The notes beneath the pieces were generated by a model. That model saw nothing but the letters and a program-made list of their open reading frames with translations, was not told where the DNA came from and searched no databases. Positions 5,205 through 12,015 of a stretch of DNA of 12,207 nucleotides are shown piece after piece; position 1 is the first letter of the stretch; each line of letters opens with the position of its first letter. Made by a program: the position numbers and the translations under genes. The stretch spans positions 1-12,207 of the forward strand of contig VYDD01000468.1 of assembly GCA_009843625.1 (NCBI GenBank). The letters are read 5' to 3'. Origin of the DNA: Gammaproteobacteria bacterium (lineage in GTDB: Bacteria; Gemmatimonadota; Gemmatimonadetes; Longimicrobiales; Gaopeijiaceae).

Positions 5205-7646
5205 TTAGCGTTCGCTCTCCATCTCTTCTTCGGCCACCACGTCCGCCATCCTCATCCGGAACGGATCGCTCTGGATCACGCTGATGATGAAGGAGGAGAT
5301 GCGGTAGTCGTGCTCTTCGCCTTCCCGCGCGATCGCGCGCACGGTGGGCTGATCGTGGTATTCTACGCGCCGCCCCAGGGCATACGCCAGTAGGTTTGTG
5401 GTGAACGTGCGCACCAGCGGGATGGGCCGCCGCATGAGCGCGGTGCGCAGGTCCTCGGGCGTTGTTAGCGGGGTCCCGTCATAGAGGTTGCCGCGGGTGT
5501 CGAGCGCCATGTTGTTCTCACGGATGCGCCACTTCCCGGTCACGTCGAAGTTGTCGAGCGCGAGCCCGATCGGATCCATGAACTGGTGGCAGGCGTGGCA
5601 GGTGGGATTAGCCGCGTGGATCTCCATGCGCTCCCGCGTCGTCAGGAAGCGTCCGTCCGTGGCTCCCTCGGTTTCCTCGAGCGCGGGAACGTCGGGTGGC
5701 GGCGGCGGTGGCGGTGTCCCCAGCAACACCTCCATCACCCACTTCCCGCGTAGCACGGGAGAGGTGCGCGTACCCATCGACGTCAGCACCAGGATGGATC
5801 CCTGCCCCATGACGCCGCCACGACGGCTGTCGGGGTACTCCACACGGCGGAACTCGTCGCCGAGCACGCCCGGAATGCCGTAGTGCCTGGCCAGCCGCTC
5901 ATTCAAGTAGGTGTAATTGGCGGTGTACAGGTCGAGAATGCTGCGGTCGTCGCGCACGAGACTGTTGAAGAACATCTCCGTCTCGGTGCGCATGGCGTCG
6001 GCCAACTGCTGGCTGTAGTTCGGGAACCAGTAGGAGTCCGGGTGCACCTTGTCGAGGTCCTGCAGCCGGAACCACTGGCCGGCAAAGCGAGGCCCGAGCG
6101 CCTCGGCCCTGGGATCGGCCAGCATCCGCCGGGTCTGTCTCTCCAATTCCCTGTCGTTCTGGAGCCTTCCGCGCTCGGCAAGGTCGATGAGTTCGGCGTC
6201 GGGCTGGGTGCCCCAGAGGAAGGCGGCCATGCGGGTCGCCAGAGCCAGGTCGCTGATCTCGTAGCGCTCACCCGCCTTGATGTCCTCCGGCTGGGTTTCG
6301 ATGCGGAAGATGAAGTGGGGGCTCGCCAGGATGGCCTGGAGCGCCCGGCGCACCCCCGTCTCGAAGCCGGAGTCACCGGCGCCGTCGTCGTAGAACGCCA
6401 TCAGTCCGGCCAGGTCGCGCTCGTCCAGGGGACGCCTGTAGGCGGCGCTTCCGATCTGGTCGATGATCTGCTCGGCGCAGGGGCGCTCTCCCTCGGGGGT
6501 GGTGGGCCGACAGGTGAAGATGCGGCGGCGCGCCTCCGTCTCGGAAACGCTGGTGACGTTGTACGGGCCGCTGATGATGAGGCTCTTCAGGTGCGGCAGG
6601 GTGGTCTGGCCCGGGCTCCCGCCGGCTCCCCCGGCCAGCGACCACTCCGGCGGCTTGATCAGGTCGTCGTAAGGACCGTCTATACGGCGGACGAACGCGG
6701 CGGACACCGGGCGCTGCCCCGCGCGGATGAAGGTCGGGTTGGTCTTGATGGGCGAGCCGCCGCGGAAGTCGGCGCCTCCGCGCGGGAACGGGCCGGCCGC
6801 CAGGAGGGCGATGGGCTCTCCGTCGATGGAGATGTCCACGTCCTCGTAGCGCGCGCTGCGCCCGCCCTCGATCACCGGGGTGAGGATGTATTCGCCGTCG
6901 GCCGGGAAATCGTGGGTGACCACGATGCCGCCGCGGGTGCCATAGGGCGCACCCTCCACGTACTCCCAGGCGTGCTGGGAGCCGTAGGGCGAGGTGTTGT
7001 AGGTGGCGTCGGTGGGATCGACGTTGGGGCTTCCGACCGCCAGGCGGCTGACTTCGCTGGCGGCGTTCAGGTAGGCGTCGAGGTGGGTTGGTGTGAGTGC
7101 CTGGACATCGGCGATGTTGTCGAAGTTCTCGCTCATCTGGTCGAGGGGAAGCCAGACGCCCGCGTCCACTTCGATCCCGAGCAGTTCGCGGATGGCGGCC
7201 GAGTACTCGGCACGGTTGAGGCGCTGGAAGGTTCGGACACCCGGATTAGGATGGCGCCGGTAGGCGTCATCCACGTTCTTCTCGAGTGTTTCGACAAGCG
7301 AAAGCAGAACCTCGGCCTCCGGCCTCGGCATGCCCGGAGGCGGCATCATGCCTGCGCGCAGCTTGCGAATCATGCGTTCCGCGAGCTGGGCATTGTCGGA
7401 CGCGCCCTCGACGGTGAACTCGGCGAACGAGACGTTGCCGGTCAGCAGTGCGTCGTTGTGGCAGACCTGGCAGTAGGTGCGCACGACCGTGGTGAGTTCC
7501 TCCGTGGGCACGGACGCGGCGTGCACCGCATCTGCCGGGGGAAGAGCGTCTCCGCCGGGTGCGATGGGGCCTGAACTCGTGCCGATTCCGGCACCCGTCA
7601 CCAGGAGGCCTCCGACCAGTAGTGCGCCAGGGTTGAGGATCTTCAT
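5205..7646 (-). CDS. Di-heme PSD-type cytochrome (DUF1587-DUF1595-DUF1592-DUF1588-DUF1585)
   Basis: An 813-residue protein. The frame stays open upstream to 7844, but that part is Arg-rich and unlike the family. The ATG at 7646, with GGGAG 8 nt before it (7655-7659), gives a hydrophobic signal peptide (about 1-30). Domains in order: planctomycete-type cytochrome c with haem motif CQVCH (59-63) and MMPPPGMPRP (100-109); DUF1587 (about 137-205); a beta-rich insert (about 225-360); DUF1595 (about 375-450, SAAYRRPLD at 400-408); DUF1592 (about 460-590); DUF1588 (about 605-705) with GTPPPPPPP (643-651) and a second haem motif CHACH (683-687); and DUF1585 (about 725-800). The family is exported and uncharacterised; electron transfer or haem-based oxidation is inferred from the two haems. 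It is the first gene of the operon, just downstream of the divergent promoter region. Confidence 0.93.
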   Translation of the reverse strand: MKILNPGALLVGGLLVTGAGIGTSSGPIAPGGDALPPADAVHAASVPTEELTTVVRTYCQVCHNDALLTGNVSFAEFTVEGASDNAQLAERMIRKLRAGMMPPPGMPRPEAEVLLSLVETLEKNVDDAYRRHPNPGVRTFQRLNRAEYSAAIRELLGIEVDAGVWLPLDQMSENFDNIADVQALTPTHLDAYLNAASEVSRLAVGSPNVDPTDATYNTSPYGSQHAWEYVEGAPYGTRGGIVVTHDFPADGEYILTPVIEGGRSARYEDVDISIDGEPIALLAAGPFPRGGADFRGGSPIKTNPTFIRAGQRPVSAAFVRRIDGPYDDLIKPPEWSLAGGAGGSPGQTTLPHLKSLIISGPYNVTSVSETEARRRIFTCRPTTPEGERPCAEQIIDQIGSAAYRRPLDERDLAGLMAFYDDGAGDSGFETGVRRALQAILASPHFIFRIETQPEDIKAGERYEISDLALATRMAAFLWGTQPDAELIDLAERGRLQNDRELERQTRRMLADPRAEALGPRFAGQWFRLQDLDKVHPDSYWFPNYSQQLADAMRTETEMFFNSLVRDDRSILDLYTANYTYLNERLARHYGIPGVLGDEFRRVEYPDSRRGGVMGQGSILVLTSMGTRTSPVLRGKWVMEVLLGTPPPPPPPDVPALEETEGATDGRFLTTRERMEIHAANPTCHACHQFMDPIGLALDNFDVTGKWRIRENNMALDTRGNLYDGTPLTTPEDLRTALMRRPIPLVRTFTTNLLAYALGRRVEYHDQPTVRAIAREGEEHDYRISSFIISVIQSDPFRMRMADVVAEEEMESER

Positions 7647-7784
7647 ATCCGGTGCTCCCGTCCTTGTCCTGCGAACCAACCTGTGATCGCCTGAAACCGC
7701 CGCCCGCGGGTGGGGAACCCGGCTGTGGCGCCCGGACACAAGCGCCAGACGCAACCGACCCCTCCCGTACCCTGCATGACCCCC

Positions 7785-7829
7785 GATCCACGGAAAACGT
7801 TGATCCCGAGGGCTCGCGTTCCGTGGGTC
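7785..7829. promoter_or_regulatory. Dyad: possible operator or leader hairpin
   Basis: ccacggaa (7788-7795) and ttccgtgg (7819-7826) are perfect inverted repeats. They extend to 11 bp (7785-7795 with 7819-7829) if one G-T pair is allowed, around a 23-nt spacer that contains the palindrome aacgtt (7796-7801). The dyad lies just upstream of the rightward -35 box and within the presumed leader of the leftward operon. It could bind a dimeric regulator or fold in the operon's leader RNA. Neither is shown. Confidence 0.35.
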
Positions 7830-7832
7830 GCG

Positions 7833-7862
7833 GAGACATTTCAACTAGTCTGTCAGAATAAT
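7833..7862 (+). promoter_or_regulatory. Candidate sigma-70-like promoter for the propeller gene
   Basis: GAGACA (7833-7838, 4 of 6) and AATAAT (7857-7862, 5 of 6) are separated by 18 nt in the most AT-rich stretch of the region. The predicted start near 7869 would leave a leader of about 120 nt before the ATG at 7991. Confidence 0.4.
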
Positions 7863-7883
7863 GCGACCCGGCAGTTGCGGCAA
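7855..7883 (-). promoter_or_regulatory. Candidate promoter for the cytochrome/DUF1552/ankyrin operon
   Basis: On the minus strand, TTGCCG (complement of 7878-7883, 4 of 6) and TATTCT (complement of 7855-7860, 4 of 6) are separated by 17 nt. Its -10 box overlaps that of the rightward candidate. The transcript would have a leader of about 200 nt before the ATG at 7646, which includes the 7785-7829 dyad. Confidence 0.35.
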
Positions 7884-7919
7884 GCATGCTTCACCCTGCT
7901 CGGAGGCCACGGTTTCGGG

Positions 7920-7943
7920 CTCGCTTGCGGGGCGAAAAGCGAG
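7920..7943 (+). promoter_or_regulatory. Leader hairpin 1 of the propeller gene
   Basis: ctcgctt (7920-7926) and aagcgag (7937-7943) are perfect 7-bp inverted repeats around a 10-nt loop, in the presumed leader of the rightward gene. No riboswitch class was recognised. Confidence 0.35.
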
Positions 7944-7956
7944 AGCCGTATGGTGC

Positions 7957-7972
7957 TGACGGGCACCCGTCA
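7957..7972. promoter_or_regulatory. 16-bp palindrome before the propeller gene
   Basis: TGACGGGCACCCGTCA is a perfect palindrome (7-bp arms, 2-nt centre), 6 nt before the ribosome site and 18 nt before the ATG. It could be an operator for a dimeric repressor acting downstream of the promoter, or a small hairpin affecting ribosome access. Confidence 0.4.
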
Positions 7973-7978
7973 CACACC

Positions 7979-7984
7979 GAGGAG
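7979..7984 (+). promoter_or_regulatory. Ribosome binding site that decides the propeller start
   Basis: GAGGAG abuts the in-frame ATG at 7985, which leaves it no spacer, but is 6 nt from the next in-frame ATG at 7991. The second ATG is therefore the likely start. It also leaves the signal peptide intact. Confidence 0.7.
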
Positions 7985-7990
7985 ATGACG

Positions 7991-10900
7991 ATGAACACGG
8001 TCCTGAGAACCACATGGCGCCTGCTTCCCCTGGTAGCGGCAATCCTCGCTCTCGCGAGCGCGGGCGGGGCACAGCAGGTCACCCCGGAGGCCTACGAGCA
8101 GCTCCGGTATCGACACATCGGGCCGGTGGGCAACCGCCTCGCGGCGGTGGCCGGAGTTGCCGGAGATCCCCTGACCTACTACGCGGGGGCCGCCTCCGGC
8201 GGGATCTGGAAGACCAGCGACGGCGGCGAGTACTGGGAGCCCGTCTTCGACGGCCAGGTCGATCACTCGGTCGGGGCGCTCGCGGTGGCGCCCTCGGATC
8301 CGTCGATCGTGTGGGCCGGGACGGGTGAGCCCCACATTCGCTCCAACGTCTCGCTCGGCACGGGCGTCTACAAGTCCACCGACGCCGGCAGGACCTGGCG
8401 ACACATGGGGCTCGGCGAGGGAGGGCCGACGCGCATGTCGCGCATCGTCGTCCATCCGCACGATCCGGACATCGTATACGTGGGAGCGCTGGGTCACGCC
8501 CACGGGCCGCAGCAGGCGCGCGGCGTTTTCCGCACCACGGACGGCGGCGATAGCTGGGAGCATGTGCTCTTCGTGGACGAGAACACGGGCGCTTCCAGCA
8601 TCGAGATGGACCCCTCCAACCCGCGCCGGCTCTTCGCCGGGATGTGGACCGTGGAGGTGCACACCTGGGGACGGGAGAGCGGGGGAGAGGGCAGCGGCAT
8701 CTACCTCTCGGAGGACGGCGGCGACACGTGGAGGAAGCTCGAGGGCAACGGGCTGCCGGTGCTGCCGGTGGGGAAGACGGACCTCTGTCTGACCCCGGCC
8801 GATGCCAACCGGGTATACGCCCTGATCGAGACGGGCGACGGGGTGCCCTGGCACGGGCGCGAGACCGAGAGCGGGGAGTTCTGGCGTTCGCTCGACGGAG
8901 GGTCGACGTGGGAGCTGATGAACCACTCCCGCGATCTGGGCGGACGCACCGCGTACTACAACAACTGCTTCGTCAGCCCCGACGATCCCGATGAGGTCTA
9001 CTTCCAGACCTCAGGGCTTTCCCGCTCCCTGGACGGGGGCGCGACCTACGTCAACCACCAGGGCCGCCAGCGGCCCGGGGGCGACTACCACGACATGTGG
9101 ATCGACCCGCTGGACGGGGACCGCATGATCGTGGCGAACGACCAGAACGTCTCGGTCTCGATGAACCGGGGCATGTCCTGGCACGCCGCGGAGTTGCCCA
9201 TCGGCCAGATGTACCACGTGACGGTGGACAACGCGATTCCCTACAACGTGCTCGGCAACCGGCAGGACGGGCCCTCCTTCCGCGGGCCCAGCAACAGCCG
9301 CACGGGAGGGTTCGGGGGCATCGGCGGACCGATTTCGCGGTCGGAGTGGGTTACCGTGGGCGGGGGTGAGAGCGGGTTTGCGACCCCCGATCCCGAGGAC
9401 CCGAACATCGTGTGGTCGAGCGCGTCGGGATCGGGTGCGCGGGGCGGTGTGGTGGTGCGCTGGGACGCCCGCAACCGCCAGTTCCGGGACGTCGAGGTAT
9501 GGCCCGAGCTGGCCAGCGGCCACCCGGCCAGCGGGGTGCGCTTCCGCTTCCAGTGGACGTTTCCCCTGCCCGTCTCCGCGCACGACCGCAACACCATCTT
9601 CGTTACCAGCCAGCACGTGCACCGGACCACCAACGGCGGCCAGAGCTGGGAGATCATCAGCCCCGACCTGACCACCAACGACGAATCGCGCATGGGGATC
9701 TCCGGCGGGCTCACCCCGGACAACATCGGGGTCGAGTTCTGCTGCGTGATCTACGCCTTCGCCGAGTCCCCCCTGGACGCCAACGTGATGTGGGCCGGTT
9801 CCAACGACGGGCTCGTGCACGTCACGCGGGACGGGGGAGGGAACTGGAGCGACGTGACCGGCAACATCCCCGACCTGCCGCCGGACGGCGTCGTGCGCGG
9901 GATTCACGCGTCGGCGTACGAGACCGGGAAGGCCTATTTCGCCATTGAGCACCACCAGCAGGGCAACTTCGAGCCGCACGTGTACCGCACCGACGACTAC
10001 GGCGAGAGCTTCGAGAAGATCGTCGAGGGCATCGCCGACAGTCCGCTCAGCTACACGCGCGACATCCACGAGGACCCGGTGCGGCCCGGGCTCCTCTATC
10101 TCGGCACCGAGAATATCCTCTACGTCTCGTTCGACGACGGGGACAGCTGGCAGCCGCTCATGAACAACATGCCGGTGTCGCCGATGTACGGGATCGAGGT
10201 GCAGAAGCACTTCAACGACCTGGTGGTGGGGACCTACGGGCGCGGCTTCTGGATCCTGGACGACATCACGCCGCTGCAGCAGTTGAGTGCGGAGGTCGCG
10301 GGGTCGGCGGCGCACCTGTTCGCTCCGCGCGATGCCTACCGCTTCCGCGCCATCACGGCTGCGCGCTCCATGCCCAACGACCAGTCCGACGGCGATAATC
10401 CGCCCTACGGCGCTTCGATCAACTACTGGCTGGGCGACGGCAGCGCGGGCGGGGCGATGATCCACATCGCCGATGCGGCCGGGAACCCGGTGCGTTCGCT
10501 GGAGGGTCCGGGGCAGGCTGGGATCAACCGGGTGTGGTGGGACCTGCGGGACGAGCCGTCACCGGAGATCGTGTTCCGCACCAGGCCGCTCTACGCCGAC
10601 TGGGTGGACCTTGGCGACGACCGCACGCGCTCCGGCGGACAGGGGCTCTCGATGCTGATGCCGCCGGGCACCTACACCGTGACACTCGAGGTGGACGGGC
10701 AGCCCGGCCAGTCGCAGGAGCTGCGCGTGCACAAGGATCCCAATTCCAGCGGAACCGAGGCGAACATCCGGGCGCAGCTGGCGATGTTCTCGGACATCCG
10801 GGCCGACTACGCGGAGGTGACGTCGATGGTGAACCGCATCGAATGGGTGCGGCGTCAACTCTACGACCTGCAGGCCGTGCTGGAGGACCGGGGCGGGGCC

Positions 10901-11224
10901 GACGAGATCCTCGCTGCAGCGGCCGAGCTGGACGAGAACCTCATTGCGGTCGAGGACAACCTGGTGCGCCTGATCACCACGGGCACGGGGCAGGACGGGG
11001 TGCGCTGGGCACCCAAGCTGGCGGAGGAGTTGCGCTACCTGTCCGGGGCGATCATGAACGGGGACTTCCCGCCGACGGATCAGGCGGGTGAGGTCCAGCG
11101 GCTGCTGAATGCGGAGGTGCTGGAGTACCGAACTCAGGTGAACGAGCTGTTCGAGGGGGAGATCGCGGACTTCAACCGGCGCCTGCTGGCGAGCAACCTG
11201 TCACCGCTGATTTCCGACGGGTGA
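7991..11224 (+). CDS. Exported Asp-box (sortilin/VPS10-like) beta-propeller protein
   Basis: A 1077-residue protein with a Sec signal peptide (about 1-27, cleaved near AGGA-QQ). Residues 40-760 contain at least 11 Asp-box motifs of the S/T-x-D-x-G-x-x-W type, with tryptophans or aromatics at about 82, 136, 189, 247, 307, 353, 397, 553, 619, 674 and 720. These fold as propeller blades, probably two propellers or one large VPS10-type ring. YRHIGPVGNR (40-49) and VGTYGRGFWILDD (746-758) are typical boundaries of this bacterial family, often labelled 'glycosyl hydrolase' or 'VPS10 domain protein'. Residues about 805-915 look like a beta-sandwich (GPGQAGINRVWWDLR, then PPGTYTVTLEVDG), and 920-1070 are helical. 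No glycosidase active site can be identified, so enzymatic labels should not be trusted; binding of protein, peptide or glycan is the safer reading. It is divergent from the cytochrome operon. Confidence 0.9.
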   Translation: MNTVLRTTWRLLPLVAAILALASAGGAQQVTPEAYEQLRYRHIGPVGNRLAAVAGVAGDPLTYYAGAASGGIWKTSDGGEYWEPVFDGQVDHSVGALAVAPSDPSIVWAGTGEPHIRSNVSLGTGVYKSTDAGRTWRHMGLGEGGPTRMSRIVVHPHDPDIVYVGALGHAHGPQQARGVFRTTDGGDSWEHVLFVDENTGASSIEMDPSNPRRLFAGMWTVEVHTWGRESGGEGSGIYLSEDGGDTWRKLEGNGLPVLPVGKTDLCLTPADANRVYALIETGDGVPWHGRETESGEFWRSLDGGSTWELMNHSRDLGGRTAYYNNCFVSPDDPDEVYFQTSGLSRSLDGGATYVNHQGRQRPGGDYHDMWIDPLDGDRMIVANDQNVSVSMNRGMSWHAAELPIGQMYHVTVDNAIPYNVLGNRQDGPSFRGPSNSRTGGFGGIGGPISRSEWVTVGGGESGFATPDPEDPNIVWSSASGSGARGGVVVRWDARNRQFRDVEVWPELASGHPASGVRFRFQWTFPLPVSAHDRNTIFVTSQHVHRTTNGGQSWEIISPDLTTNDESRMGISGGLTPDNIGVEFCCVIYAFAESPLDANVMWAGSNDGLVHVTRDGGGNWSDVTGNIPDLPPDGVVRGIHASAYETGKAYFAIEHHQQGNFEPHVYRTDDYGESFEKIVEGIADSPLSYTRDIHEDPVRPGLLYLGTENILYVSFDDGDSWQPLMNNMPVSPMYGIEVQKHFNDLVVGTYGRGFWILDDITPLQQLSAEVAGSAAHLFAPRDAYRFRAITAARSMPNDQSDGDNPPYGASINYWLGDGSAGGAMIHIADAAGNPVRSLEGPGQAGINRVWWDLRDEPSPEIVFRTRPLYADWVDLGDDRTRSGGQGLSMLMPPGTYTVTLEVDGQPGQSQELRVHKDPNSSGTEANIRAQLAMFSDIRADYAEVTSMVNRIEWVRRQLYDLQAVLEDRGGADEILAAAAELDENLIAVEDNLVRLITTGTGQDGVRWAPKLAEELRYLSGAIMNGDFPPTDQAGEVQRLLNAEVLEYRTQVNELFEGEIADFNRRLLASNLSPLISDG

Positions 11225-11248
11225 TCGCGCGCGCATGACTTCGAGGAT

Positions 11249-11284
11249 CCGGCCCCGGGCATCGCGGAGTGTGTCCGGGGCCGG
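11249..11284. terminator. Candidate terminator hairpin between convergent genes
   Basis: ccggccccgg (11249-11258) and ccggggccgg (11275-11284) are perfect 10-bp inverted repeats, extendable inward by a G-T and a C-G pair, with a loop of about 12 nt. It fills the 62-nt gap between converging stop codons. It lacks a T-tract on either strand, unlike the hairpin at 1808, so termination is uncertain despite the strong stem. Confidence 0.5.
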
Positions 11285-11286
11285 CG

Positions 11287-12015
11287 TCAGGTTCCACCGC
11301 GGGACCGCCAGGTCTCGACCAGGATGACGCCGTTGGCCGCGTCGGGGTAGAGCGACGCGGCGGAGGGGCCGCGCAACACGCGAATCCTGCGGACCTCGGT
11401 CGCGGAGAGGTCCTCCAGGTACACGATGTCCGCTCTCGCGCCATCGATGTAGATCGAAGGCATGTTGCTCTGCGAGACGGAAGCGTTGCCGCGGATGCGT
11501 ATTTCGCTGCGCGTGGAGCCGCCGCTGGCATCCGTGCGCACCGTAAGCGAGGGGACCCGGGCGGTGAGCAGCTCCAGGGCGTTGCGCGCCGAATCCGAGT
11601 CGTCGGGAATGATCTCGGTGAAAATCCCGCCGTCCTGCACTTCGACTTCGGGCCGGTCCGCGACGACGCGAAGCTCGTCCAGCAGAAAGGCCATGGGAGA
11701 AAGCGGAAACTGCACGAAGGTCACGTCGTTCGCGCGGACCTCCACCTCACCCACGATGGCGATGTAGCCGAGCTGTTCAACCCTCACGGAGATGTTTCCG
11801 GGCGGCACGTCGCGCAGCGAGAAATGGCCGTCATCATTGGTGACGCTCGTGAGTTCGTGGCTTACCACCGTGACGGTGGCGCCCACGACGGGCTCAAGAG
11901 TGACGTTGTCCACAACCTCGCCCACGATGGAGCCGCCGGCCTGGCACAGCACCGGCGATACAGCCGCCAACAGGGCGACCGCTGCCGAAGAAAACGGGAT
12001 CGACAGACGGTTCAT
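11287..12015 (-). CDS. Exported carboxypeptidase-regulatory-like + TonB-plug protein without barrel
   Basis: A 242-residue protein. The ATG at 12015 is chosen over upstream frame extension because AGGAG (complement of 12023-12027) sits 7 nt before it and because the product then opens with a Sec signal peptide (about 1-25). Residues 29-107 are a carboxypeptidase-D-regulatory-like beta-sandwich: GEVVDNVTLEPVVGATVTV, then TNDDGHFSLRDVPPGNISV, the pattern found at the N-terminus of SusC-type receptors. Residues about 128-236 match a TonB plug: ALELLTARVPSL, IRIRGNAS, PSIYIDGA, IRVLRGPSAASLYPDAANGVILVET. It ends in RSRGGT, where a full receptor would continue into a 22-strand barrel of over 500 residues. 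No barrel remnant follows in any frame; the stop is 62 nt from the convergent gene. No TonB box was recognised. It could act as a surface binding or adaptor protein; function is unknown. Confidence 0.85.
   Translation of the reverse strand: MNRLSIPFSSAAVALLAAVSPVLCQAGGSIVGEVVDNVTLEPVVGATVTVVSHELTSVTNDDGHFSLRDVPPGNISVRVEQLGYIAIVGEVEVRANDVTFVQFPLSPMAFLLDELRVVADRPEVEVQDGGIFTEIIPDDSDSARNALELLTARVPSLTVRTDASGGSTRSEIRIRGNASVSQSNMPSIYIDGARADIVYLEDLSATEVRRIRVLRGPSAASLYPDAANGVILVETWRSRGGT

Larger units (their letters stand above)
7647..7990. other. Divergent intergenic control region
   Basis: These 344 nt separate the operon that runs left from the propeller gene that runs right, so both 5' control regions must lie here. 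No supported gene is present; the open frames reading through it lack family similarity and good ribosome sites. An AT-richer island at 7837-7862 stands out from the GC-rich surroundings and holds both candidate -10 boxes. A dyad (7785-7829) and two small inverted repeats (7920-7943, 7957-7972) are listed separately. Confidence 0.8.

Noticed and set aside
3808..5208. 466-codon open frame on the plus strand opposite the DUF1552 gene
   Set aside because: Antisense shadow; the minus-strand frame has a Tat signal and clear DUF1552 motifs, while this one has only low-complexity Val/Ala/His composition.
5883..7574. 563-codon open frame on the plus strand opposite the PSD cytochrome gene
   Set aside because: It is the antisense shadow of a well-supported gene. 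The product is rich in Val/Gly/Arg/His without domains, as expected from high-GC complement reading.
7647..7844. N-terminal extension of the PSD cytochrome from a TTG codon
   Set aside because: The extra 66 residues are Arg-rich and unlike a signal peptide, whereas the ATG at 7646 has a ribosome site and a signal peptide. The extension would also cover the likely promoter region.
9011..10465. 484-codon open frame on the minus strand opposite the propeller gene
   Set aside because: Antisense shadow of a protein with 11 Asp boxes; no ribosome site or recognisable family.
7991..11224. Glycoside hydrolase label for the propeller protein
   Set aside because: Asp boxes are structural and occur in sialidases, xyloglucanases and sortilin alike. 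I could not place catalytic residues of any hydrolase family.
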